Shown: positions 51,380 to 60,382, numbered from the stretch's first letter. The stretch: DNA of 64,000 bases from Cellulosimicrobium arenosum (GCF_014837295.1 NZ_JACYHB010000012.1:89454-153453); one strand, 5' to 3'. A program made the numbers and translations. Notes: generated by a model not told the origin, from the letters alone.

Positions 51380-52612
51380 ATGCGACCAGCACGCGCACTC
51401 GTGGCCGGAGCGGCAGTGGCGACACTGTTCCTCACGGCTGCCTGCACCACCGACACCCCGACCGACCCCGCCGACGGCGGCGGCGAGACCTCGGCCGAGG
51501 AGACCGACGGCGGCGAGGAGACCGGCGGCGCCGACTCCGAGTGGTTCGTCCAGGCCGACTACGACCGGCAGCTTGCCCAGCGCGAGGTCGTGCCCGAGGG
51601 GCCGGGCGAGGAGCCGTGGCTCCAGGCGATCGAGCCCGAGTACGTGGACACCGCCGAGTTCGCGAGCGAGGGCGGGGACAAGACGCTGTGCTTCTCGAAC
51701 GCGTCCGTGTCCAACCCGTGGCGCGTCACCGGCTGGATCACGATGCAGCAGCAGGTCGAGGTCCTCCAGGAGGACGGCCTGATCGGCGAGTTCCGCGTGT
51801 CGGACGCCGCCGACGACGACAACAAGCAGATCTCGGACATCCAGGCGTTCGTCGAGGCGGGCGACTGCGACGCGATCATCGTCTCGCCGTCGACCACCGC
51901 GACCCTCACGCCCGCCGTCGAGGCGGCGTGCGAGAGCGGCAAGCCGGTCATCGTGTTCGACCGTGGCGTCGAGTCCGACTGCATGGTGACGTTCATCCAC
52001 CCGATCGGCGGGTACGCGTACGGTGCCGACGGCGCCGAGTTCCTCGTCGACAACCTCGAGCCGGGCTCGAAGGTTCTCGCGCTGCGCATCCTTCCGGGCG
52101 TGGACGTGCTCGAGAACCGCTGGGCCGCGGCCGACAAGATCTTCTCCGAGTCGGAGCTCGAGGTCGTGGGTACCGAGTTCACCGGTGGTGACGCCGCGGC
52201 GATCAAGGACCTCGTGACGCAGTACCTCCAGCGCGGTGACGTCGACGGCATCTGGATGGACGCGGGCGACGGGGCCGTCGCGGCGGTCGAGGCGTTCGAG
52301 GACGCCGGCAAGCCGTACCCGGTCTTCATGGGCGAGGACGAGATGAGCTTCCTGCGCAAGTGGCAGGACACGGACATGACGGCGATCGGTGCCGTGTACT
52401 CCAACTTCCAGTGGCGCACCCCGATCCTCGCGGCCCAGAAGATCTGGGCGGGCGAGGAGGTCCCGTCGGAGTGGGTGCTCCCGCAGGCACCGATCGAGGC
52501 GGAGGAGCTCGACGCGTATCTCGACGCCAACGCCGAGATGCCGTCCCTGCACTACGCGAAGTTCGGCGGCGAGGACCTGCCGGGCTTCCCCGAGGCCTGG
52601 ACGGACCGCTGA
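51380..52612 (+). CDS. Sugar-binding lipoprotein of the ABC transporter, module B
   Basis: A 410-residue lipoprotein with lipobox FLTAAC and Cys22 as the anchored residue. An acidic linker (GGGETSAEETDGGEE) and about 40 extra residues precede the binding domain, which contains TLCFSNASVSNPWRVTGW, FVEAGDCDAIIVSPSTTATL and KPVIVFDRGVES. It is more like the larger members of the type I sugar-binding group than the module A protein. AAGGAGAGAGAAAGAC precedes the ATG. The stop lies in an 11-base unit repeated three times. Confidence 0.92.
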   Translation: MRPARALVAGAAVATLFLTAACTTDTPTDPADGGGETSAEETDGGEETGGADSEWFVQADYDRQLAQREVVPEGPGEEPWLQAIEPEYVDTAEFASEGGDKTLCFSNASVSNPWRVTGWITMQQQVEVLQEDGLIGEFRVSDAADDDNKQISDIQAFVEAGDCDAIIVSPSTTATLTPAVEAACESGKPVIVFDRGVESDCMVTFIHPIGGYAYGADGAEFLVDNLEPGSKVLALRILPGVDVLENRWAAADKIFSESELEVVGTEFTGGDAAAIKDLVTQYLQRGDVDGIWMDAGDGAVAAVEAFEDAGKPYPVFMGEDEMSFLRKWQDTDMTAIGAVYSNFQWRTPILAAQKIWAGEEVPSEWVLPQAPIEAEELDAYLDANAEMPSLHYAKFGGEDLPGFPEAWTDR

Positions 52613-52634
52613 CGGACCGCTGATCGACCGCTGA
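52602..52634. repeat. Three 11-bp tandem units over the stop codon
   Basis: CGGACCGCTGA occurs at 52602-52612 and 52613-52623, followed by TCGACCGCTGA at 52624-52634. Each ends in TGA; because the unit is 11 bases, the three TGAs fall in three different frames, the first being the stop of the binding-protein gene. Confidence 0.85.
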
Positions 52635-52660
52635 CAGGTCGGCCGTCACGCCGACCTGTC
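52633..52660 (+). terminator. Terminator-like hairpin 1 after the module B binding protein
   Basis: GACAGGTCGGC and GCCGACCTGTC pair perfectly over 11 bases with a six-base loop. Confidence 0.55.
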
Positions 52661-52680
52661 GCACCCCGCGCCGTCCCGAT

Positions 52681-52721
52681 GCCCGACGGCGCCGACCCCC
52701 CCGGGGCCGGCGCCGTCGGGC
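52681..52721 (+). terminator. Terminator-like hairpin 2 after the module B binding protein
   Basis: A perfect 14-base stem (52681-52694 with 52708-52721) around a C/G-rich 13-base loop, 20 bases after hairpin 1. Confidence 0.55.
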
Positions 52722-52758
52722 CGGGGTCGCCCCCGCCGAAGAGACGAAAGAGAGCGAC

Positions 52759-53649
52759 GTGGCTCCTTCTCCCGTTCCGCCCCTGCGCCCGAGGCGCCTC
52801 GGAGTCAACACCTGGGTATGGACGTCCCCCCTGACCGACGCGTCCCTGCGCGAGATCGCGCCCCGGGTGGCCGGATGGGGCTTCGACGTCCTCGAGCTGC
52901 CCGTCGAGGAGCCCGACGACTGGGACCCCGCGGTCGCCGCGCGCGTGCTCGCGGACAGCGGGCTCGGTGCGAGCGTCTCGCTCGTCATGGGACCGGGCCG
53001 CGAGCTCGTCGCCACCGACGCCGCGACGGTCCGCTCGACGCAGGACTACCTGCGTCGGGTCGTCGACGCGGCGCAGGCGGTCGGTGCACCCGTGATCGGT
53101 GGGCCGGCCTACGCCTCGGTGGGACGGACCTGGCGGCTCGACGCCGCCGACCGGGTGGCCGCGTACGACGAGCTGGCCGAGAACCTGGCACCTGTCGTCG
53201 ACCATGCGGTCGCGGCGGGCGTGGTCGTCGGCCTGGAGCCGCTCAACCGGTACGAGACGTCCCTGGTCAACACGGTCGACCAGGGACTCGAGGTCGTCGG
53301 TCGGTTGCCCGCGGAGGGAATCGGCCTGATGCTCGACGTCTACCACATGAACATCGAGGAGACGGACCTGCCCGCCGCGGTGCTGCGCGCTGGAGCGCGG
53401 ATCGCGCACGTCCAGGTGTGCGGCAACGACCGCGGCGCGCCGGGTACGGACCACCTCGACTGGCCCGCGCTGCTCGGCGCGCTCGACGCCGCGGGGTACG
53501 ACGGCCCGCTCGTCATCGAGTCGTTCACCGCGGACAACGCGACGATCGCCACGGCGGCGTCCATCTGGAGGCCCCTGGCCGCGAGCCAGGACGCCATCGC
53601 CGTCGATGGCCTGACATACCTGAGAGGACTGGTACCGATCCCGGACTGA
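52759..53649 (+). CDS. TIM-barrel sugar epimerase (tagatose/psicose 3-epimerase-like), module B
   Basis: A 296-residue xylose-isomerase-like barrel. Metal ligands of the ketose 3-epimerase group are visible: Glu in VVGLEPLNRYE, Asp/His in LMLDVYHMNIEE, His in IAHVQVCGNDRGAPG and Glu in PLVIESFT. Members epimerise free ketoses at C3 or act on related keto-sugars. The GTG at 52759 follows AAAGAGAGCGAC. It sits between two tandem-hairpin regions and directly before the second giant secreted gene, mirroring the isomerase of module A. Confidence 0.92.
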   Translation: MAPSPVPPLRPRRLGVNTWVWTSPLTDASLREIAPRVAGWGFDVLELPVEEPDDWDPAVAARVLADSGLGASVSLVMGPGRELVATDAATVRSTQDYLRRVVDAAQAVGAPVIGGPAYASVGRTWRLDAADRVAAYDELAENLAPVVDHAVAAGVVVGLEPLNRYETSLVNTVDQGLEVVGRLPAEGIGLMLDVYHMNIEETDLPAAVLRAGARIAHVQVCGNDRGAPGTDHLDWPALLGALDAAGYDGPLVIESFTADNATIATAASIWRPLAASQDAIAVDGLTYLRGLVPIPD

Positions 53650-53751
53650 GACCAGAGTTCCACGACAGCCGGCGCCGGCACGCCGGGATGGCGACCATCT
53701 TGCTCGGGCGACGACGCCCGGGCTCCGCACGTCAGCCCTGGAGGCATCACG

Positions 53752-56700
53752 ATGACCGCACGACGCCCCCGCAGGGGGAGGTCCGTCGCGGCCCTGACCA
53801 TCGGGGCGCTAGCGTTCACGCTCGCGCCCGTCACGATGGCCTCGGCCGCGGTCGACCCCGACCCTGCCGAAGACGAGCACAAGGTGCTCATCTTCACCAA
53901 GACCACCCAGTTCCGCCACGAGGAGGCGATCGTCCAGGGCACCCCGGTGCTCGAGGCCGCCTTCGCCGAGGTGGGCATCGAGTCCGACCACACCGAGGAC
54001 TCGACCGTCTTCAACGACGAGGACCTCGCGCAGTACGACGCCCTGGTCATGTTCCAGGCGTCGGGTGACCCGTGGAACGCCGACGAGAAGGCCGCGCTCG
54101 AGCGCTACCAGGAGGCCGGGGGCGGCATCGTCGCCATCCACAACGCCACCGACATGCGGGGGAACTACGAGTGGTGGGACGACATGATCGGCGCGCTGAT
54201 GCCCGGTCATGCCGCGACCGGGAGCAGCCCGGGCCTGCCCGGGACCGTGCGCGTCGAGGACCGCACGCACCCGTCGACCGAGCACCTGCCGCAGCGCTGG
54301 GACCGTGCGGACGAGTGGTACAACTACTCGGCCAACGTCCGCGGTGACGCGCACGTGCTCGCGACGATGGACGAGTCGACGTACGACGCCGGTGGCAACG
54401 CGATGGGCGCCGACCACCCGATCTCGTGGTGCAAGCCGTACGACGGCGGTCGCGCGTGGATGACCGGCATGGGCCACTTCGGTGCGCACTACACCGACGA
54501 GCCGGACCTCGTGCAGCACATCGTCGGTGGCGTCGAGTGGGCCGCCGGCATGGTCGAGGGCGACTGCGGCGGCACCGACTGGAGCCAGTACGAGAAGATC
54601 GCGCTGGACACGAACACGAGCGCGCCCTACGCCATGGACGTCGCGCCCGACGGCCGCGTCTTCTTCACGGAGCTGGTGCGCGGTCAGATCCGGGTCTACG
54701 ACCCCGAGACCCAGAACACCACGACCGCCATCACCCTCCCGGTGTACTCCGGCGGCGAGGACGGGCTGCTCGGCATCGCGCTGGACAAGGACTTCGCGGA
54801 CAACGGGTACCTGTACCAGTACTACTCGCGCGCGAGCAGTGACGACAGCGACCCGGAGAACTTCTTCAGCCGGGTCTCGCGGTTCACCGTGACCGCCGAC
54901 GGTCCGGGCTCGACGCAGATCGACCCGGACTCCGAGGTCGTGCTCATGGAGATCCCGGCCGGGCGCCTGCCCGACGAGCCGGGCCACACCGGCGGCGGCC
55001 TGATCGTCGACCACGAGACCGGTGACCTGTACATCGGTGTCGGCGACGACGTGAACCCGCACTCGGAGCCCTCGGGCGGCTACGCCCCGCTCTCCGAGCG
55101 CGACGGTACGTGGCACGACGCGCGCGCGACGTCGGCGAACTCCAACGACCTGCGCGGCAAGGTCCTGCGCGTCCACCCGGAGGAGGACGGCACGTACTCG
55201 ATCCCCGAGGGCAACCTCTTCGACGAGGCGGCCGACGCGGACGACAAGACGCTGCCCGAGATCTACGCCATGGGCTTCCGCAACCCCTTCCGGTTCACGA
55301 TCGACCCGGAGACCGGCAACCTCGGCGTCGCCGACTACTCGCCGGACAACGGTTCCGACAACCTGGCCAACCGTGGCCCGGCGGGCATCGCCGAGTGGAA
55401 CCTCATCAAGGAGCCCGGCTTCTTCGGTTGGCCCCTGTGCATGGGGAACAACGAGCCGTTCCGCGACGTCGACTACCGGACCAGCCCGGTCACGGTCGGC
55501 GACTTCTTCGACTGCGACGCGCCGATCAACGACTCCGTGAAGAACACGGGTCTGACCGAGCTCCCCGCGGCCCAGCCGGCGGACATGTTCTACGGCTACC
55601 AGCGCACGTCGGCGCCCGGCGTGATCAACGCCGGCGGCGGGCTCGCTCCCATGGGCGGACCGTTCTACCAGTTCGACGAGGACCTGGACTCCGACACGAA
55701 GTTCCCCGCGTACTACGACGGCAAGCCCTTCTTCTTCGACTGGGCGCGCAACCGGATGTACTCGATCGACCTCAAGGATCCCGAGGCGAGCGCGGGCGAG
55801 TCCGACGTGGAGAAGGTCAACCCCTTCCTCCCGGACGAGGAGTTCCTCGCCCCGATCGACTCGAAGTTCGGCCCGGACGGTGCGCTGTACATGCTCGACT
55901 GGGGCGGCGGCTACGGTCGTGACAACCCGAGCTCGGGCCTGCACCGCATCGACTACGTGTCCGGATCCCGGTCACCCGCCGCCAAGCCGACAGCGAGCCC
56001 CGACTCGGGGCACGCCCCGCTCGAGGTCGCGTTCGACGGCACGGGCAGCACGGACCCGGAGGGCGAGGACCTCACGTACGCGTGGGACTTCGACGGTGAC
56101 GGCACGCCGGACTCGACCGACGTCTCGCCGACCTTCACCTACACGGAGAACGGCGTGTACGACGCCCGACTCACGGTGAGCGACCCGTCCGGCAAGACCG
56201 GCACCGCCACCGTGCCGATCACGGTGGGCAACACGCGGCCCGAGGTCGACTTCGGTCTGCCACCGACGGGTGCGTTCTTCAACTTCGGTGACGCGATCAA
56301 CTGGGACGTCTCGGTCACGGACGCGGAGGACTCGCCCGAGGGCGACGAGATCGACGACGAGCAGGTCATCATCCAGCCGGCGCTCGGCCACGACGCGCAC
56401 GCGCACCCGGCCGAGCCGCTCCACGGCCGGACGGGCACGGTGCAGACCAGCCTGGGTGGCGGCCACAGCGAGGACATGAACGTCTTCTACGTGATCGACG
56501 CGCGCTACACCGACAACGGTGGCGAGGGCGACGTGCCTGCGCTCACCGGCTCGGACACGACGCTCATCTTCCCGAAGAAGCGCGAGGCCGAGTTCACCGC
56601 GGCGAGCGAGGGCACGACGACGATCGCGAGCCGCGACGTCGAGGGTGGCGGATCCGTCATCACCGGCGCCGACGGTGCGTGGGCGTCCTACGACCCCGTG

Positions 56701-59343
56701 AGCCTCTACGGCGTCGAGGCGCTGAACCTGCGCGTCGCCTCGGCGGCAGCGGGCACGATCGAGCTGCGTCGCGGTGCACCGGACGGGGAGCTCCTCGGTA
56801 CGGCCGAGGTCCCGGAGACCGGGCTGGGCACGTTCACCGACGTGCGGGTCGAGGCGACGGACCCGATGGAGCCGTTCACGCTCTACGTGGTCTTCCCGGG
56901 TGCGGGCGAGCGTCGGCTCAACTTCATCGAGGCGGACGGCAAGGCCGTCTCGGACACGACGCGGCCGAAGGTCGCCATCACCGCTCCCGAGGCGGGCGTC
57001 CAGCTCGAGCAGGGCGAGATCGCGGTGACGGCCGAGGCCGACGACACCGAGAACACGGTCACCGAGGTCGAGTTCTTCGTGGACGGTGAGTCCATCGGCA
57101 CCGACACCGAGGCTCCGTACGAGGCGACGTGGAACCCCACCGCGGACAACAACTACGAGCTGACCGCCGTGGCGACGAACGACAAGGGGCTCTACACCCG
57201 GTCGCGGATCGTCCTCGCCCAGGTCGGTGACCTGTTCGGCGGGATGCAGACGTTCACCAACGCGAACGGGACGTTCGAGCAGCTCGCCGAGGGCAGGTAC
57301 CTCATCACGTCGGGCGGCGCGAACATGTGGCAGGGCACCAACGAGTACTCGACCATCTACCGCGAGCAGGACGCCGACGAGAAGTGGTCGGCGACGGTGA
57401 AGGTCAACAGCCAGGGCAACTCGAACGGGTCCGCCAAGGCCGGGATCATCGTCCGCAACGACGTCGCGCAGGCAGGCAGCTCGCCCGGCTACGCCGCCCT
57501 CGGGATGCGCCCCAGCGGCGGGTTCGAGTGGTTGCGCGGCAATGCGAGCGGACAGCTCGCGACGTCGACGTCCGCCAGCTCGACGAGCTACCCCGCGTGG
57601 GTCCGTGTCGTCCGTGACGGCGATCTCTACACGGCGTACTGGAGCAAGGACGGCGAGAACTTCACGCAGATCGGCGAGCCGGAGTCCCTCCCGGGGGCAG
57701 CGGCGGTCCAGGACGTGGGGATGTTCGTCACCGCGCACAGCACGACCTCGACGAGTGCGGTCGAGTTCCAGGACTTCGTCTTCGACGACGACCCGGTCGA
57801 CCCCGAGGAGCCCGTCGAGGAGACCCCGCCGCAGTGCTTGGCGGACTCCTCCGACGAGTTCGACGGCGACGAGATCGATCCTCGCTGGACCGTGGTCCGG
57901 CAGGCCGAGGGCAGCGCGATCAGCGTCGCCGACGGTCACGCCGTCCTGCCGGTCGTGCAGGGTGACATCAACGAGGCCGAGACCGGTCCGATCAGCTACC
58001 TCGGTCAGCCGGCTCCCGCCGGTGCGTGGACGATCGAGACGAAGATCGAGACCGGGCTCGCACGCGAGTGGCAGCACGCCGGACTCCTGGTCCACGTGGA
58101 CGACGACGAGTACACGAAGCTCGCGTTCACGAAGAACCAGAACGGCAACCGCTTCCTCGAGTTCCAGACCGAGACCGGCGGCGCGCGGACGTGGCACGGC
58201 CAGGAGACCGTCGCCGAGGACTTCCCCTCGACGGTCCACCTGCGCCTGGTCTCCGACGGGTCGCAGATCACCGCGGCGTACTCCGCCGACGGCGAGGCCT
58301 GGAACGACCTGGACGGTGCGGCCCCGGTGAAGACCGGAGCCACGTTCGGCGTCATGGCCGGAGGGGACACGGCGACGGCGAACACCGTCGCGGAGGTCGA
58401 CTACGTCCACGTCACGGGTGCCGAGCCCGACGACGGCGTGCGCGAGCCCGGCGACGAGTTCGAGGGCGACGCCCTCGACGGGTGCCGCTGGAACTCGGTC
58501 GTGCGCTACGACGGCTCGAAGGTCGCCGTCGAGGACGGTGAGCTGCGCATCACCACCCAGCCCGGCGACATCAACGCCGACGCGAACGGGGACCCGCGCA
58601 ACTTCATCCTCCAGGAGGCACCGGAGGGCGACTGGGTGGCCGAGACCCGGTTCAAGGCGCCCCTCGCGCACCGCTGGCAGTTCGCCGGGCTCATCGGCTA
58701 CGCCGACGACGACAACTACGTCAAGCTCGACGTGGTGGCGAACAACGCGCCCGGAGCTGCTCTCAACCTGGGGGCGGAGCTCGTCTCGGAGAAGGGCGCC
58801 CAGTTCGGCAACGGTGGCAACCGTGCGTTGAACATCGCCGACTCCACGGAGTCCGGTTACTGGTACCTGCGTCTCGAGAAGGTCGGGGACTCCTACCAGG
58901 GCTGGGTGAGCGACGGCGGCGTGAACTGGGAGCCCGTCGGGGAGCCGGTCACGAACGACGTGCCGCTCACCTCGCTCGGCATCCTGGCGATCGGGCCGGA
59001 GCAGGAGACGCCGGTGACGGTGGCGTTCGACTGGTTCCACCTCACCACCGGGGACGACGAGCCCGAGGTGGCCGTCGAGACCGACGTGTCGGTCCGTTGC
59101 CTCGCGGGCAAGGCGTACGTCGCCGTGCGCGCGACCAACGCGGACGACGCGGCGGCGGCGATCACCCTCGCCACGCCGTACGGCACGAAGGAGTTCGCCG
59201 AGGTAGCGGTCGGCAAGTCCGGCTACCAGTCGTTCGCGGTGCGAGCCGCGGACGTCGAGGCGGGCGCCGCCACCGTCACCGCCACGATCGGGGACCGGAC
59301 GACAGCCGTCGAGCTGCCGTACGACGCCACGAGCTGCGGCTGA
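53752..59343 (+). CDS. Giant secreted ThuA / glucose-sorbosone dehydrogenase fusion, module B
   Basis: An 1863-residue exported protein. The signal peptide ends near residue 33 (TMASAA). Domains: ThuA (about 43-270; VLIFTKTTQFRHEEA, DEWYNY), PQQ-type sugar dehydrogenase propeller (280-740; NDLRGKVLRVHP, YAMGFRNPFR, EPGFFGWPLC), PKD (742-827), a linking domain (828-943), CBM6-like (944-1066), a bacterial Ig-like domain (1072-1155; VEFFVDGESIGTDT), three concanavalin-like DUF1349-type sandwiches (1157-1350, 1367-1555, 1565-1767) and a Cys-bounded C-terminal domain (1772-1863) shared with the module A protein. TGGAGG precedes the ATG. It probably oxidises or binds an extracellular saccharide; PQQ ligation was not verified. 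Confidence 0.9.
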   Translation: MTARRPRRGRSVAALTIGALAFTLAPVTMASAAVDPDPAEDEHKVLIFTKTTQFRHEEAIVQGTPVLEAAFAEVGIESDHTEDSTVFNDEDLAQYDALVMFQASGDPWNADEKAALERYQEAGGGIVAIHNATDMRGNYEWWDDMIGALMPGHAATGSSPGLPGTVRVEDRTHPSTEHLPQRWDRADEWYNYSANVRGDAHVLATMDESTYDAGGNAMGADHPISWCKPYDGGRAWMTGMGHFGAHYTDEPDLVQHIVGGVEWAAGMVEGDCGGTDWSQYEKIALDTNTSAPYAMDVAPDGRVFFTELVRGQIRVYDPETQNTTTAITLPVYSGGEDGLLGIALDKDFADNGYLYQYYSRASSDDSDPENFFSRVSRFTVTADGPGSTQIDPDSEVVLMEIPAGRLPDEPGHTGGGLIVDHETGDLYIGVGDDVNPHSEPSGGYAPLSERDGTWHDARATSANSNDLRGKVLRVHPEEDGTYSIPEGNLFDEAADADDKTLPEIYAMGFRNPFRFTIDPETGNLGVADYSPDNGSDNLANRGPAGIAEWNLIKEPGFFGWPLCMGNNEPFRDVDYRTSPVTVGDFFDCDAPINDSVKNTGLTELPAAQPADMFYGYQRTSAPGVINAGGGLAPMGGPFYQFDEDLDSDTKFPAYYDGKPFFFDWARNRMYSIDLKDPEASAGESDVEKVNPFLPDEEFLAPIDSKFGPDGALYMLDWGGGYGRDNPSSGLHRIDYVSGSRSPAAKPTASPDSGHAPLEVAFDGTGSTDPEGEDLTYAWDFDGDGTPDSTDVSPTFTYTENGVYDARLTVSDPSGKTGTATVPITVGNTRPEVDFGLPPTGAFFNFGDAINWDVSVTDAEDSPEGDEIDDEQVIIQPALGHDAHAHPAEPLHGRTGTVQTSLGGGHSEDMNVFYVIDARYTDNGGEGDVPALTGSDTTLIFPKKREAEFTAASEGTTTIASRDVEGGGSVITGADGAWASYDPVSLYGVEALNLRVASAAAGTIELRRGAPDGELLGTAEVPETGLGTFTDVRVEATDPMEPFTLYVVFPGAGERRLNFIEADGKAVSDTTRPKVAITAPEAGVQLEQGEIAVTAEADDTENTVTEVEFFVDGESIGTDTEAPYEATWNPTADNNYELTAVATNDKGLYTRSRIVLAQVGDLFGGMQTFTNANGTFEQLAEGRYLITSGGANMWQGTNEYSTIYREQDADEKWSATVKVNSQGNSNGSAKAGIIVRNDVAQAGSSPGYAALGMRPSGGFEWLRGNASGQLATSTSASSTSYPAWVRVVRDGDLYTAYWSKDGENFTQIGEPESLPGAAAVQDVGMFVTAHSTTSTSAVEFQDFVFDDDPVDPEEPVEETPPQCLADSSDEFDGDEIDPRWTVVRQAEGSAISVADGHAVLPVVQGDINEAETGPISYLGQPAPAGAWTIETKIETGLAREWQHAGLLVHVDDDEYTKLAFTKNQNGNRFLEFQTETGGARTWHGQETVAEDFPSTVHLRLVSDGSQITAAYSADGEAWNDLDGAAPVKTGATFGVMAGGDTATANTVAEVDYVHVTGAEPDDGVREPGDEFEGDALDGCRWNSVVRYDGSKVAVEDGELRITTQPGDINADANGDPRNFILQEAPEGDWVAETRFKAPLAHRWQFAGLIGYADDDNYVKLDVVANNAPGAALNLGAELVSEKGAQFGNGGNRALNIADSTESGYWYLRLEKVGDSYQGWVSDGGVNWEPVGEPVTNDVPLTSLGILAIGPEQETPVTVAFDWFHLTTGDDEPEVAVETDVSVRCLAGKAYVAVRATNADDAAAAITLATPYGTKEFAEVAVGKSGYQSFAVRAADVEAGAATVTATIGDRTTAVELPYDATSCG

Positions 59344-59349
59344 CCACCG

Positions 59350-59384
59350 GGCCGGTGGTGGGCTCCCCCTGCCCACCACCGGCC
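59350..59384 (+). terminator. Terminator-like hairpin 1 after the module B giant gene
   Basis: A perfect 14-base stem (59350-59363 with 59371-59384) around TCCCCCT, six bases after the stop. Confidence 0.6.
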
Positions 59385-59385
59385 T

Positions 59386-59419
59386 CCGCCGGCCCGACCG
59401 GGAACGGTCGGGCCGGCGG
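59386..59419 (+). terminator. Terminator-like hairpin 2 after the module B giant gene
   Basis: A perfect 14-base stem (59386-59399 with 59406-59419) and six-base loop, directly abutting hairpin 1. Confidence 0.6.
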
Positions 59420-59461
59420 ACCCTCGAACGAGCGGGACGAACCACAGGACGGGAGCACGAC

Positions 59462-60340
59462 GTGGCACAGCGGGCTGACACGCGACGAGCCGGATCACGG
59501 GCGGCGCGGACCGGCACGCGGTCGTCGGGGAGCCGGGCGACCGGAGGCGGGCGACCATCGTCCGTCCCCACCAGCTCCCGTCCTTCCGACCGGGGCGGTG
59601 CCGGCCGCCCCGAGCCTCGGCCACCGGCGCACGTCCGCGTGCGCCGGTGGCTGCAGGGCACCGGCGTGCGAGCGCGGGTCCTGCTCCTGCTGACTGCGCT
59701 CGTCGTCGTGGTGGCGGGGGTCGCGCTCGTCGTCGGGCTCGCGCGCGACGACGGCGTGGACGACGCGAGCGAGGGTCTCGCCGTCGACCCGGCCCGGGTG
59801 GCCGAGCTCGAGGCGGCCGAGGTGGCGCACGACGCGGAGAACCTCACGGCCTCGATCGAGCACGCCCAGCATGTCCAGGCGGAGCTCGTGCCCGTGCTGG
59901 ACGCGCTCCACGGGGTGCTGCCCGTCGACGGTACGACACCCGTCGCCCCTGCTGCCGAGGACGTCGCGGCGTGGCGTGCGACCCTCGACACGCTGACGAG
60001 CGAGACGCAGTCGCTGCCGAGCGGCTCCTCGGAGCACAACATCGTCCGCAACGGGATGCTCACGTCCGTCGAGCTGCTCGGCGACACGGTCGACGCCGTC
60101 GACCTCGCGCGCGTGGCCGACGCGAGCAGCGCTCCCGGCCTCTACGCGCTCGCGGGCGACCTGCGCACGCGCGCCGTCGACACCTGGGGCCTCGCCGCGG
60201 TCCAGCTCGACCTCCGGGCCACCGCCGCAGGGCAGGGCCACGTGCACGTCTTCCTGCCCGTGCACCCGGACGACGCGCTCGACGGAGGGCTCGGGACGCA
60301 CGGCGAGCAGGACGATCCCGGCACGGACCACGACCACTGA
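59462..60340 (+). CDS. Membrane-anchored protein of unknown function
   Basis: A 292-residue protein. About 70 basic, Ser/Gly/Pro-rich, probably disordered residues precede one transmembrane helix (VLLLLTALVVVVAGVALVVG). The extracytoplasmic part of about 195 residues is Ala-rich and probably helical (AELEAAEVAHDAENLTASIE), and the tail is rich in Asp and His (GEQDDPGTDHDH). No family is recognised. The GTG at 59462 follows GGGAGCACGAC. Position after the giant secreted gene and its double hairpin suggests a separate transcript. Confidence 0.7.
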   Translation: MAQRADTRRAGSRAARTGTRSSGSRATGGGRPSSVPTSSRPSDRGGAGRPEPRPPAHVRVRRWLQGTGVRARVLLLLTALVVVVAGVALVVGLARDDGVDDASEGLAVDPARVAELEAAEVAHDAENLTASIEHAQHVQAELVPVLDALHGVLPVDGTTPVAPAAEDVAAWRATLDTLTSETQSLPSGSSEHNIVRNGMLTSVELLGDTVDAVDLARVADASSAPGLYALAGDLRTRAVDTWGLAAVQLDLRATAAGQGHVHVFLPVHPDDALDGGLGTHGEQDDPGTDHDH

Positions 60341-60382
60341 GCCGGTCGTCGCCGGTGAGCGGTCACCGCCGGCACCCAGGTC

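Noticed and set aside
60353..60368. CGGTGA...TCACCG as a bidirectional terminator
   Set aside because: A six-base stem without T-runs in very GC-rich DNA is too weak to list as a feature.
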